Origin: Alphaproteobacteria bacterium
GTDB taxonomy: Bacteria > Pseudomonadota > Alphaproteobacteria > Caulobacterales > Hyphomonadaceae
Length of the DNA stretch: 64,000 nucleotides
Assembly (NCBI GenBank): GCA_018827375.1
Contig: JAHJYW010000042.1
Span: forward strand, 1-64,000
Reading direction: 5' to 3'
This document shows positions 1-9,500 of this stretch, piece by piece (the first letter of the stretch is position 1; every line of letters starts with the position of its first letter). The notes beneath the pieces are model-generated. The model saw nothing but the letters and a program-made list of their open reading frames with translations, was not told the origin of the DNA and searched no databases. Position numbers and translations under genes: made by a program.

Positions 1-12
1 GCCGTCTTGCCC

Positions 13-61
13 GCGGCGTTCATACCGCCTTACTATGGGGGTGTAGCAGCATGAACGCCGC
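13..61. repeat. Inverted repeat, 11-bp arms
   Basis: GCGGCGTTCAT at 13-23 is matched by its reverse complement ATGAACGCCGC at 51-61, with 27 bases between. There is no T-run after either arm, so a terminator is not obvious. It could be an operator or a structured end of an upstream transcript outside the window. Confidence 0.4.
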
Positions 62-424
62 TACATGGAAACCGCCGGACTAACAAAGGCGATGGACCAC
101 CTCAGTGGGGCAGACCAATCTGGTTTGAGGATTAGCTCTCAGATCAAATTCAGCATATCGGCTTGCTTCGATTTTGACTTTGAGACTGACACGAGTGATT
201 TACGGCTTAACATATAAGCCATTGCTATTATTCAACATTTTGAGGCGTGGTTAACAGTTAATTCATTGTAAATAAACGAAAAATGCTTCGTTTAGACCGA
301 CATGACCGAGCAGGTTGGCTTTCAAGTAATTCGACCTGACGAATCTTTAGCAATCATCAGTCCAGCCCCCCGCAAAGAGGTGCGTATACTTACAATGTTG
401 GGTGCCGTAAGCGAAGTGATGCGC

Positions 425-454
425 GAGTGTATTGCGTTGGTACGCAATACACTC
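425..454. repeat. Perfect 13-bp hairpin
   Basis: GAGTGTATTGCGT at 425-437 and its exact reverse complement at 442-454 flank the four bases TGGT. The stem is perfect, and no T-run follows on either strand. It could be a processed RNA hairpin, a protein-binding palindrome or a mobile-element end. It lies in gene-free DNA near the tRNA-Gly remnant and integrase. Confidence 0.6.
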
Positions 455-688
455 ATCGTCGTCCGGGCAGGTGCCTAACCTCGACGGAAAGTGAGTCGAT
501 CAATCGCGCATAGATCAGGATCGATTGCGTCCCAGTCGCCGAAATATGGACGTCTAATCATTCCCATCAGAACCTGCCGGCATTCCGATCGAGCGCGATG
601 CGTGCTGATGGTTTTCTAGCTGGCCCGCCATGGCAGCCACCAGGCGTGGGGGGCAGCACATAGTGTATTGATATACATATAAAAAATC

Positions 689-730
689 TGGAGCGGGTGA
701 AGGGAATCGAACCCTCGTATTCAGCTTGGG
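689..730 (-). other. 3' half of tRNA-Gly(CCC), putative attachment site
   Basis: Read on the minus strand, this segment runs from the anticodon loop (CCCAAGCTG) through a T-arm with GGTTCGATTCCC to an acceptor end CACCCGCTCCA. This matches the 3' half of glycine tRNAs. The 5' half (D-arm and acceptor 5' strand) is absent: upstream lies the end of the integrase gene instead. Tyrosine integrases often use tRNA 3' ends as attachment sites, so this is best read as an att remnant rather than a working tRNA. Confidence 0.75.
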
Positions 731-759
731 CATTTTGTTGCGAATTTTGAGTGTGCCAT

Positions 760-1923
760 TCACTCAGGAGACGGAGTAGTTCCGCAGTACCAAAAAACCT
801 CATCAGCCCAAGCCTGTAATGCGGTTTTCTTTTCTTCATCGTACGAATGTAACTCATAGATCTGCGTAACACCGCTTTCCACGTGCCCGAGTATCTTTGA
901 GACGACAAGCCGCTGGAAGCCCAGTCTGGCGATATGCGTCCCGGCTGTGCGGCGAAGGTCGTGGTAGCGCCATTCGTCCATCGGGGCAGCTTCATCGAGG
1001 CGCTGCTTCAGTTTCGAGTACCCCGAGAACGTGCTGCGCCCGTCGTGCGTGAAGACGATATCTTCGTCTCCTTGGCGCGGAAGAATGTCAATTAGTTCGA
1101 TGAGCTGGCTTGGAAGAGGGATCGAATGTGTTCTGTCGCCTTTCATCTTCTCCCGGGGAATTGTCCAGACGCCATTTTCGATATTGGATCGCCGCATTGT
1201 TGCAACGGTCTCACGCCGCTGCCCGGTAAGGAGCAGGGTCCTTACGAATGCGCTCTGGATCGGGTGAACCGTATCAAGTACCGACCAGAGTGATTTGATT
1301 TCTGCCATGCAAAGGAAGCGGGTTCGCTGCTTTTCCTTCGAAGGGGCTTTCAATCCGTAGCAGGGACTCACGTCCAGGATACCGCGCTCGACAGCCCAAT
1401 TGAAGAGTTTCCTGACCACAGCGAGATTTCGGTTCGCATGTATGGGAGTGCCATCATCGACCATATCGTCGAGCATTGCGCGCACTTCGCGCTTGTTGAT
1501 CGTAACGGGATCCCGCCCCTTGAAGCGCTGGGCAAAGTTCTTCAATGCGTTACGGTATTGCATTTGCGTCTTTGGTTTCAAGTTCGGTAGATGACGGCGC
1601 TCGAATTCCTCTATGAGAGCCTCAATAGTCTTCGGCGCGGTTGGAGTCGTGCGCCTCGGATCGACGCCGCCCATAGCGCTTTCCAAGACCTCACGCGCCT
1701 TGTCCCTCGCATCGGCGAGCGGGAGGGCAGGGTACTTGCCAAGGGTCACACGAATCTTCTGACGGCCCAGGCGGGTCACCACGAAGTAGCTCTTCACACC
1801 TCGCCCGGTGACGCGAACACCAAACCCGGGTAGGAGATTATCCCACAGCTCGATCCGTTTCTGGTCAGGTGGAATGTCATGCTGTTTGGACAGCGTACGA
1901 TCGGTAATTCTGACGCGCGACAT
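760..1923 (-). CDS. Tyrosine recombinase / phage-type integrase
   Basis: A 387-residue site-specific recombinase. Residues about 10-90 form the DUF4102-like arm-binding domain common in genomic-island integrases, and 100-190 the SAM-like core-binding domain. The C-terminal catalytic domain shows Arg236 in TGQRRE, His321 and Arg324 in HDLRR, His347 in LGH, and the nucleophile Tyr356. All catalytic residues are present and the length is typical, so the gene looks intact. It sits exactly between two tRNA 3' halves (689-730 and 2094-2140), which are likely relics of its own or related integration events. The sequence CATTCACTCA occurs at both gene ends (757-766 and 1921-1930). No excisionase or cargo gene is visible, so the rest of the element is gone or lies left of the window. 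Confidence 0.93.
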   Translation of the reverse strand: MSRVRITDRTLSKQHDIPPDQKRIELWDNLLPGFGVRVTGRGVKSYFVVTRLGRQKIRVTLGKYPALPLADARDKAREVLESAMGGVDPRRTTPTAPKTIEALIEEFERRHLPNLKPKTQMQYRNALKNFAQRFKGRDPVTINKREVRAMLDDMVDDGTPIHANRNLAVVRKLFNWAVERGILDVSPCYGLKAPSKEKQRTRFLCMAEIKSLWSVLDTVHPIQSAFVRTLLLTGQRRETVATMRRSNIENGVWTIPREKMKGDRTHSIPLPSQLIELIDILPRQGDEDIVFTHDGRSTFSGYSKLKQRLDEAAPMDEWRYHDLRRTAGTHIARLGFQRLVVSKILGHVESGVTQIYELHSYDEEKKTALQAWADEVFWYCGTTPSPE

Positions 1924-1953
1924 TCACTCAATCTCCTCTCTTATTCGCTGATT

Positions 1954-1974
1954 TGGGGTTCCACTGGGGTTCCA
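1954..1974. repeat. Tandem 10-mer upstream of integrase
   Basis: TGGGGTTCCA occurs at 1954-1963 and again at 1965-1974, about 30 bases upstream of the integrase start. Closely spaced direct repeats beside an integrase gene can be arm-type binding sites or an autoregulatory site. The rest of 1924-2293 carries only the tRNA-Thr remnant and no gene that I can support. Confidence 0.35.
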
Positions 1975-2093
1975 AAACGGATGAAATATGACGCAATGCG
2001 ATGCTACGGAATGAGCGTGGGTTCGTCCATAGAGAATTGTATTCATTGAGAAAATGGAACGGCTTGAAACTACTTTAAACTAGACTTAGAAGG

Positions 2094-2140
2094 GATTTGT
2101 AATCAGAGGGTCGGGAGTTCGAGTCTCTCAACCGGCACCA
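2094..2140 (+). other. 3' half of tRNA-Thr(TGT), putative attachment site
   Basis: GATTTGTAATC forms an anticodon arm with anticodon TGT. It is followed by a variable loop, a T-arm with GTTCGAGTC, and the acceptor end CAACCGGCACCA. The matching 5' strand (GCCGGTT) and D-arm are missing: the preceding bases are AT-rich and unrelated. As a 3'-half remnant on the integrase side it resembles the distal att scar left by integration into a tRNA-Thr gene. It is probably not functional. Confidence 0.75.
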
Positions 2141-2293
2141 CTGGAAACAAGGACTTCAAGGGTCGTTTGATACGAGGCCTGTTTCCTCGCGCGATTTTGT
2201 GAAGCTTGCCGAGCGTCATCATGAACCGGAGCGCTTTTTGGCCTCATCCTTCATCGAGAAGATGGGGGGCTTTTCCGGACTCCACGCTTGAGA

Positions 2294-3106
2294 CTATATG
2301 TCTATTGCGACCTTTAGCTGGTCTACCAAGGCACCAAGGTGCGTATCGTCGTAGGTCTGCTCATCAATCCGGGAAACAGGTGCGATCAGCCGCAGGCTAT
2401 TGGTGGCGAAAACTTGATCTGCATTCGCCAGTTCGGAGACAGTGATGGCCGCTTCCGAGGCATCGAAACCTGATCGCGAAAGAGCATCGAGCAACCAAGC
2501 TCTCATGACACCGCAAAGGGCCCCCTCTGATACTGGAGGAGTAACAATCCTTTTTCCAAAACGCGCAAAGATATTGGCTGAACTTGCACAGGCGATGCGT
2601 CCCTGCGTATTGAGCATCAGGGCGTCATCATGCCCGGCGTGAAGCGCATGGCGCGCCGCCATGATATTATCCGTATACGCTAAAGTCTTGTGCCTTGTCG
2701 TAACCGAGTCGGGGTTGCGCGTGATCGCCGCGGTGCGGAGGGAGACCGGGGAGAACTGACGCGCAGGGTCCAGTGCATCCAGACGAGCCAGTAGGGTAGG
2801 GACTGACTCAGACGTCGCTGTGAGCCCTCGCCCTCCGGCACCCCGAGTGACGGTCAGGCGCAGGGCGAACAAGCCCGCATCCTGCACAATCTCATCCATG
2901 AGGGCTTCCAGGCTGGGCCGGTCGCAATGGATATCCAGCGCCAATGTATCTCGCATAAGCCTGTCGAGATGCGCTTCCCGCAGGAAAACCCGGCCGTTCG
3001 ACACAAGCGACGTGTCAAAGACCCCGTCAGCGAGCAGGAGGCCACGGTCTGTCAGATCAAATGGATGAGACGTTGCCGGATTGGCCACCTGTTTGAGGAT
3101 GATCAT
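2294..3106 (-). CDS. pabC: Aminodeoxychorismate lyase-like class IV aminotransferase
   Basis: A 270-residue fold-type IV PLP enzyme. The likely reaction is conversion of 4-amino-4-deoxychorismate to 4-aminobenzoate and pyruvate in the cytoplasm, the last step of the para-aminobenzoate branch of folate synthesis. The PLP lysine is Lys140 in TRHKTLAY, and the cofactor-binding SANIF segment lies near residue 180. The family also holds branched-chain and D-amino-acid aminotransferases, and sequence alone does not fully separate them. Its position decides the call: the start overlaps the stop of the amidotransferase by four bases (ATGA), behind the synthase component I gene. Confidence 0.82.
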   Translation of the reverse strand: MIILKQVANPATSHPFDLTDRGLLLADGVFDTSLVSNGRVFLREAHLDRLMRDTLALDIHCDRPSLEALMDEIVQDAGLFALRLTVTRGAGGRGLTATSESVPTLLARLDALDPARQFSPVSLRTAAITRNPDSVTTRHKTLAYTDNIMAARHALHAGHDDALMLNTQGRIACASSANIFARFGKRIVTPPVSEGALCGVMRAWLLDALSRSGFDASEAAITVSELANADQVFATNSLRLIAPVSRIDEQTYDDTHLGALVDQLKVAIDI

Positions 3107-3687
3107 GCGTCCACCTTCAGACCTGCGATGCGCAGAAAGTTGCCTAGCAATTCATGTCCTGATTCGCTCAGGATTGATTCAGGATGGAACTGGATACCGA
3201 AGACCGGATGCGTGAGATGCGAGATCGCCATGACTTCACCCCCTGGGGATACTGCGTCCGTTACGAGTGGCGTTGGCTCGCCGTGAGGCTGGACGATCAG
3301 CGAGTGATAGAGACCGACGCGAAGTGGATCTGGCAGGCCGTCGAAAAGGCGCGTCTTGCTGTGCGTGACCGGAATGGCGTGTCCATGCGTGGGGCTGGCG
3401 GACTTCACAACGTGCCAGCCATAGGCCTGAGCGATGACCTGGTGGCCAAGGCAGACGCCCAGAATGGGTATGCTTGCGCCGAATTGCCGGACAACATCCA
3501 GCGAAATGCCCGCTTCATTTGGTGTGCAGGGGCCAGGCGAAATGACGATGGCCGAAGGAGCAATACTTGAGACATCATCAGACGTGATTTTGTGACTGTC
3601 CTCAACCTCAACTGTCTGGCCGAGCTCCACAAGGTAACGCGACAGGTTGAAGACAAAGCTGTCCCTGTTGTTGATGACGAGGATCAT
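3103..3687 (-). CDS. pabA: Aminodeoxychorismate/anthranilate synthase glutamine amidotransferase
   Basis: A 194-residue class I glutamine amidotransferase that releases ammonia from glutamine for the partner synthase. It starts with MILVINNRDSF. The nucleophile is Cys79 in GVCLGHQ, and the His-Glu pair is in FHPES near the C-terminus. PabA and TrpG are nearly identical in sequence and one protein can serve both pathways. The flanking pabB-like and pabC-like genes favour the folate role. Four-base overlaps with both neighbours point to translational coupling in one operon. Confidence 0.87.
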   Translation of the reverse strand: MILVINNRDSFVFNLSRYLVELGQTVEVEDSHKITSDDVSSIAPSAIVISPGPCTPNEAGISLDVVRQFGASIPILGVCLGHQVIAQAYGWHVVKSASPTHGHAIPVTHSKTRLFDGLPDPLRVGLYHSLIVQPHGEPTPLVTDAVSPGGEVMAISHLTHPVFGIQFHPESILSESGHELLGNFLRIAGLKVDA

Positions 3688-5066
3688 GACTGGGCGGCCG
3701 CGGCGGAGGGGCTGCGATTGAGACGGGCTATTTTCAGGAGGGTCTCGCGATATTCGGCTTCAGGGTCTGAAAGCAGGGTAATTCCACCGCCGGCCCAGAG
3801 GGTTTCGCCTTCGCTGTCGATCTCGACTGTGCGGATCAGGATGTTGAAATCGGCCGCCCCGTCAAAGCCGATATAGCCGAGCGAACCTGTAAATGCACCG
3901 CGTGGGTCTGTTTCAAGCTCGTCAATGATCTGCATGGCGCGCAGTTTCGGGGCACCGGTGATGGACCCGCCTGGAAAGACAGCTGTGATCAAGTCAAAGG
4001 CGTCGCAGCCTGGGTTCAGCTGCGCCTCCACGGTTGATGTCAGGTGGTGCAGGCCCGCAAAGGTTTCAAGCACACAGAGTGATGGCACGATTACCGAGTG
4101 AGGTTTGCAGACGCGCGAGAGATCATTCCTGAGCAAATCGACGATCATCACATTTTCGGCGCGATCCTTGGCCGACCCCTCTAGCTGCTGGCGCAGGCGC
4201 CTGTCTTCCGATGGGTCTGTTGCGCGCTTGATCGTGCCCTTGATGGGCTGGGCGCGCACCATGCCGTCGGCGGAAAGAGATATGAGCCTTTCAGGAGACG
4301 CGCTGGCCAACACGCGGTCTGAAAAGGCAGCAAAGGCCGAGAAGGGCGCAGGATTGGAAGCGCGCATCGCGAGGTAGTAGCGGAAGGGCGATTTGATCGG
4401 GATGTCAGGATGAAAGCGTTGCGAGATATTCGCCTGATAGATGTCACCGTCAGTGATGTAGTCTTGCGTTCGCCCAACAGAATCCAGATAGGCAGATTTT
4501 GGCTGGGTAGGTTGCCACGCAACGGGACCGGTCTCTTGCGCGGCTAGTGGCGGGTTTTCGAGATCCGACAATGCCTGCACTCGCGCCGCGGCAAGGGCCA
4601 TGTCGCCTGATGTCCCTAACCTCGTAATCCCTGCAGACATGATCCAGGTTTCGCTGCGTTCATGATCAAATGCGAGCAACGTGTCGTAAAGTCCGAATTC
4701 GAGCGAGCGTTGCGAACGCGCGCTATGGCGGGAATGAAAACCGTCGACCAGCTGTGCCGCAAAATCATATGCCAGAAAGCCAACTGCGCCGCCCTGAAAC
4801 GGAGGTCCGTCATTGATCCGTTCATTTGTGTAGTTGGCGAGCCAGGTGCGCAGGCCGGGTAAAGGCGGCTGGTCAGAGGCCACGCCGTCAACCTGCAGCG
4901 TACCGTCCATGAAGCAAGCGGTTGAGACAGGGGCGACGCATATATAGGAGAAGCGTGCAGAAGCATGCCCGGCCTGCGCGCTATCCAGCCAGACAAATCC
5001 TGGCCGCGCGACCAGCGCATTTACCCATCGAACCGGATCACATTCTTCAAGCCGTATCCAGTGCAT
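3684..5066 (-). CDS. pabB: Aminodeoxychorismate synthase component I
   Basis: A chorismate-binding enzyme that uses ammonia from the amidotransferase to make 4-amino-4-deoxychorismate. The C-terminal half carries the family motifs: KSPFRYYLAM, ASASPERLI, PIKGTIKR, AENVMIVDLLRND, and FPGGSITGAPK. The last has the PIKGT/PGGS combination seen in PabB/TrpE. I chose the ATG at 5066 (MHWIRLEE) giving 460 residues; the frame is open to a TTG at 5108. It is the first gene of a pabB-pabA-pabC operon. TrpE is the main alternative, but no trp genes are nearby. Confidence 0.87.
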   Translation of the reverse strand: MHWIRLEECDPVRWVNALVARPGFVWLDSAQAGHASARFSYICVAPVSTACFMDGTLQVDGVASDQPPLPGLRTWLANYTNERINDGPPFQGGAVGFLAYDFAAQLVDGFHSRHSARSQRSLEFGLYDTLLAFDHERSETWIMSAGITRLGTSGDMALAAARVQALSDLENPPLAAQETGPVAWQPTQPKSAYLDSVGRTQDYITDGDIYQANISQRFHPDIPIKSPFRYYLAMRASNPAPFSAFAAFSDRVLASASPERLISLSADGMVRAQPIKGTIKRATDPSEDRRLRQQLEGSAKDRAENVMIVDLLRNDLSRVCKPHSVIVPSLCVLETFAGLHHLTSTVEAQLNPGCDAFDLITAVFPGGSITGAPKLRAMQIIDELETDPRGAFTGSLGYIGFDGAADFNILIRTVEIDSEGETLWAGGGITLLSDPEAEYRETLLKIARLNRSPSAAAAQS

Positions 5067-5108
5067 ATTACGTGCTTCAACCTCTTTACAAAGCCCTTCT
5101 AGCAGCAA

Positions 5109-5480
5109 TTAGACGCTTGCCCATCGCGGCATGTTGGATCGGTGCGGATTGAGCCCTGGAATAAAAGTGGCTTTAAGACCATATACTAAGTGTAATCGCA
5201 GTGAGAGGTCGCCCCACGCTCACATGTCAAATACTGCCACATACTAAGTTGGGTGGATCGCCTTGATCCACCCCTGAGGGGCAGTCCAGGATCGGATATT
5301 AGTTCGCATTCGCCCAAGTTCCCTTCCTATTCAAAACTTACTTGGCCTGGCCGCACCTCTGCGCGAAAAAGCTGGGGTTCGGGCTTATTGTCTGAACCAA
5401 TGGCACCCCCGATGCGTATAACCTGTTGCGGTTGTACGCTTGCGCCAAAAAACCTAGCCTGAAGGAATACTCTGATCCGT
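5109..5480. other. Divergent intergenic region, pabB / efflux operon
   Basis: This region must hold the promoters of the divergent pab and RND operons. ATACTAAGT occurs twice (5183-5191 and 5241-5249), and a perfect hairpin lies at 5251-5273. I see no coding gene and could not assign -35/-10 boxes with confidence. Confidence 0.45.
5251..5273. repeat. Perfect 9-bp inverted repeat in divergent promoter region
   Basis: GGGTGGATC (5251-5259) and GATCCACCC (5265-5273) are perfect reverse complements with a five-base loop. No T-run follows, so a terminator is unlikely. A regulator-binding operator for the flanking operons is possible. Confidence 0.5.
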
Positions 5481-6578
5481 TTGATCGACAAGACGTCTCT
5501 ACTGCTAATGTGCGGTGGCCTATTCCTGGCCGCCTGCTCGCCCGATGACTCCGAAATGGGCAATAGTTCAGGGCCGGCCGTTGTCGAAATTTTCGCGCAG
5601 CCGGTTGTTTTCACGACGGATACGGACAGGGTAGAGGCTGTTGGGACAGCCCGTGCGCGTCAAAACGCAACAATCTTTCCTGAAGCTGCTGGCGAGGTCA
5701 CGCATATCGGATTTGTCTCCGGCGAAACGGTCGCGGCAGGCAGGGTTCTGGCGAAACTCGAAAGTCGGAGTGAGGCCTTGGCCGTTCAGAGTGCAGAAAT
5801 TGCCGTGCAGGATGCCCGACAATTACTCGCCCGTTATCAGCGGATAGACGTACCTGGAGCGATCTCCGAAAGCCAGATAGATGCGGCAAAAACGGCGCTC
5901 GCGGCGGCCGAAGTCGAACTGGAGTTGGCCCGCGATACGCTCTCGGAGCGAACGATACGGGCGCCTTTTGCGGGTCATGTTGGATTATCCGCGATTGATG
6001 CTGGTGCGAGGATCACACCCCAAACTGAGATCACCCGCCTTGATGACCGATCCGTTCTGTTTGTGGATTTCGAGGCGCCTGAACAGGTTTTCAGTGAGGT
6101 TGCAATGGGGGATACGATACCTATCCAACCTTTTGCTTCTCAACAGGCAGTGATTGACGCAGAGGTGTCGGCGATTGGCAGCCGTATCGATCCCGATCAA
6201 AGAACCTTCACAGTCCGCGTTGCCATCGACAACGGGGACGACCGATTGCGGCCGGGAATGAGTTTTCGTGTTCAGTTTAATCTTCCGGGCCTTGCATATC
6301 CGTCTGTACCGGAAGCCGCTTTGGTATGGGGCGGCGACGGGGCGTATTTGTGGGCCGTTGAGGACGGAAAGGCGAAGCGGCTTCCCGTTACGATCATTTC
6401 CCGGAATTCCGGCGACGTGCTTGTGATGGCAGACCTTGAGGAAGGCGACCTGATCATTGCTGAGGGCGTGCAGAAGGTGCGCGAAGGTACACCGGTGAAG
6501 GATGTCGGGCCGGCGTCGGCTGCTAACATACCAGCGGGTGCCGGCCGGGGTGGCATGCCGTCCAACGGGCAGCCCTGA
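5481..6578 (+). CDS. RND efflux periplasmic adaptor (membrane fusion protein), lipoprotein
   Basis: A 365-residue HlyD/AcrA-family adaptor that links the inner-membrane pump to the outer-membrane channel. The N-terminus has a short lipoprotein signal ending in LAAC. It is followed by the barrel-sandwich/lipoyl half-motif (ARQNATIFPEAAGEVTHIGF), an alpha-helical hairpin near residues 95-150, the second lipoyl half (IRAPFAGHVGLS) and a beta-barrel. The TTG at 5481 is the only start that leaves a full signal peptide, because an in-frame stop lies at 5460-5462. Its stop overlaps the pump's ATG by one base. It is the first gene of a three-gene efflux operon. Substrate is unknown and no dedicated regulator is adjacent. 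Confidence 0.9.
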   Translation: MIDKTSLLLMCGGLFLAACSPDDSEMGNSSGPAVVEIFAQPVVFTTDTDRVEAVGTARARQNATIFPEAAGEVTHIGFVSGETVAAGRVLAKLESRSEALAVQSAEIAVQDARQLLARYQRIDVPGAISESQIDAAKTALAAAEVELELARDTLSERTIRAPFAGHVGLSAIDAGARITPQTEITRLDDRSVLFVDFEAPEQVFSEVAMGDTIPIQPFASQQAVIDAEVSAIGSRIDPDQRTFTVRVAIDNGDDRLRPGMSFRVQFNLPGLAYPSVPEAALVWGGDGAYLWAVEDGKAKRLPVTIISRNSGDVLVMADLEEGDLIIAEGVQKVREGTPVKDVGPASAANIPAGAGRGGMPSNGQP

Positions 6579-9500
6579 TGGCTATGCAGGGCTCGGGGCT
6601 TGCTCAACTTGCCGTCAGGCGACCGCTTCTGATCATGGTCATGAATCTCTTGATTGTGATCGCTGGATTGGCGTCGCTGCTTGATCTGGATATACGCGAG
6701 TTGCCGGATGTTGATCGGCCGATTGTCTCCGTTCGCGCAGCACTACCGGGCGGCGCGCCGGAAACCATGGATGCCGAGGTCACCTCAGTTCTGGAAAGTG
6801 CCATCGCCCGTGTTTCCGGCGTGCGTGAAATCGTTTCCTCGAGCGAGGAAAACAGCTCCCGCATTCGAGTCGAATTCCAGCCAGGTATCGATCTGGACAC
6901 CGCAGCCTCGGATGTCCGAGAAGCGGTAAGCCGGGTGACACGTGACCTGCCTGACCGGGTCGAAAATGTCTTCGTGACGAAGGCGGATGACGACGCCGAT
7001 CCCATCATTACAATTGCCTTTGTCAGCGACGTCTATGCAGAAGACGAGCTTACCCGCATCATTGAGACCGACATTGCGCCTGAAATCCTCTCTGTGGAGG
7101 GGGTGGCAGCTGTCCAGGAATTCGGCACTCGTCTAAGGCAGATGCGGGTAGTCATTGATCCGCTGCGATTGAACCGTTTCGGCCTTACGGTCAGCGATGT
7201 CGCCACAGCACTGCGTACCGCACCATTTGATGTTCCAGTCGGCAGCTTCCGGTCGGAGGATCAAGAGTTGATCGTGCGGGCTGAAGCGACCGCAGCCACA
7301 CCCGACCTTATCAAAGAGGTGATTATTCGCGGAAATACGCGGATCGGGGATGTGGCAGAGGTGACCCTCGCGCCTGCGGATGCGACAAATCTGCTGCGCC
7401 TGAATGGCGTGCCGGTCATTGGGCTGGGCGTCGTGCGCCAAGCGCAGTCAAATACGATCGAGATATCTGATGCCGTCGCGGCCAAAGTAAAAGAGCTCGA
7501 TCAACGCATACGGGATGTCGACATTCGCATCACGTCTGACGAAGCCGTATTCATCCGCACCTCGGTGCGTGAAGTCGTGACCAGCCTGCTGATAACAATC
7601 GTCATTGTCGTCGGAACGATCTGGGTTTTTCTGGGCTCGTGGAAAGCGACGCTTGTTCCAGCTCTGACCATTCCAATCGCCCTGATCGGGACGCTTGCCG
7701 GCATCTGGTTGCTCGGCTTTTCGATCAACCTGCTCACATTGCTCGCCCTGGTGCTGGCGACGGGCCTGATTGTGGATGATGCGATCGTGGTGCTTGAGAA
7801 CGTCCAGCGCCAGCAGGCGAATGGCATGAAACGGCGCGCCGCTGCGGCAGTAGGCACCCAACAGGTCTTCTTTGCGGTGATTGCCACGACAGCTGTTCTC
7901 GTTGCCGTGTTTGTCCCGATCTCGTTTCTGCCATCGTTCACCGGCCGACTGTTTCGGGAATTCGGCTTTGTTCTCGCTTTCGCAGTGATAATTTCCTCCT
8001 TCGTCGCAGTCACGCTGGCACCCGCAATCGCCGCGCAGTTCAGCTTTCGCAGCTCTAAGCGCGATCATTCTGCGCTGGCACGTCTGGGCGGAACATTTCA
8101 GACTGCCTATTGTCGGGCGCTCAATGTGTGCCTGAGCGCGCCACTGATTACGGTTGTTGTCTGTCTGCTTGCGGCGGGCGGGGCTGCCCTGGCTTATCAA
8201 TCTCTCGACCGCGAGCTTGTGCCGCCAGAGGATCGCGGCCGCGTAGAGGTCTTTGCTACCGGACCCGACGGCGTCGGCTTGACCTATATGGACCGTCAGG
8301 CAGATGCCATGGAGGCGATTCTTGCACCTTATACCGAGAGAGGTGACATTGATGCGGTGTTCACCATTGTCGGGCGGTACGATCCCAACCGGGTCGGCAT
8401 CACGGCGACCCTCGCCCCGTGGGATGAGCGTGATTTTAGCCAGCAGGAATTGATAGCCACCCTGCGAGGACCCATGTCGGCGATACCCGGTGCAAGGGTG
8501 TCGGTGTTTGGGCGAGGAACGCTCGACAGTGGCGGAGGAAACCGCGCCGGCCTACAGGTGGCGCTTACCGGCTCGGACTATCCGACAATATTTGCTGCTG
8601 CGCGCGAGATTGCGACGGCGATCGATACGCAGTCCGATGTTCTGACGAACGCTGAGATTTCCTATCAGCCCACGCAGCCGCAATTGTCGATCAGGGTTGA
8701 TCGCCGGCGCGCCAATGATCTCAATGTGCCGCTGGACGAGATTGAGCTAACTCTCCGGGCGATGGTTGGCGGGGAGGATGTTGTCGACCTGAATGTGCGT
8801 GATGAGGCGATTCCGATTCTTCTGGAGTCTGCGAATAGCGCAGTTCGTTCACCTGCTGATCTCAGCAATTTGCTCGTCCGTGCGGAATCTGGAATGCTGA
8901 TCCCCATTTCAAGCATGACAGAGTTTGTGGAGGAGGGCGTTGCCGCGGAACTTGATCGGGTTGCGCAGCGGCGGGCGATTGAAATCGAGATGGATATAAA
9001 TACCGGTTACGCGCTCGCCGACGCGATTGCCGAAATCAACCGGATCACATCTGAAAAGCTACCTAACGATATTGGCATGCTGCTTCAGGGCGAGGCGGCA
9101 AACCTGGAGGACTCATCGCGCGACGTGATCCTGACTTACGCTTTTGCGCTGGTCATCGTGTTTCTGGTGCTGGTGGCGCAGTTTGAAAGCTTCTCCAGTC
9201 CTATTGTCGTAATGCTTATCGTTCCATTTGGTCTTGCTGCTGCGATCTACGCTTTGTTTCTGACAGGAATATCGCTGAACATCTATTCGCAGATCGGCCT
9301 AATCCTCTTGATCGGCCTCATGGCAAAAAATGGCATCCTGCTGGTAGAGTTTGCCGACCAGCTGCGCGCCAAAGGCAACACGGTACGCGACGCTGTTTTT
9401 GAGGCTGCGAAGATCCGTGTTCGCCCTATCCTTATGACGGTAATATCAACCGCACTCGGCGTCGTCCCCTTGATCCTATCGGGCGGTGCAGGTTCCGAGG

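Larger units (their letters stand above)
1..688. other. Non-coding left end
   Basis: I see no convincing gene in this stretch. The part from about 180 to 310 is AT-rich compared with the rest of the window. Two inverted repeats are listed separately (13-61 and 425-454). The short reading frames here have no ribosome binding site or recognisable protein. The stretch lies outside the integrase and the tRNA-Gly remnant and may be decayed mobile or island DNA. Confidence 0.5.

Noticed and set aside
2094-2140. Functional tRNA-Thr gene
   Set aside because: The D-arm and the 5' acceptor strand are absent, so the molecule could not fold; it is a 3' half only.
7448-8200. A 250-codon minus-strand frame inside the RND pump gene
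   Set aside because: Antisense to a complete pump gene; rich in His, Arg and Gln with no domain, typical of reverse-strand frames.
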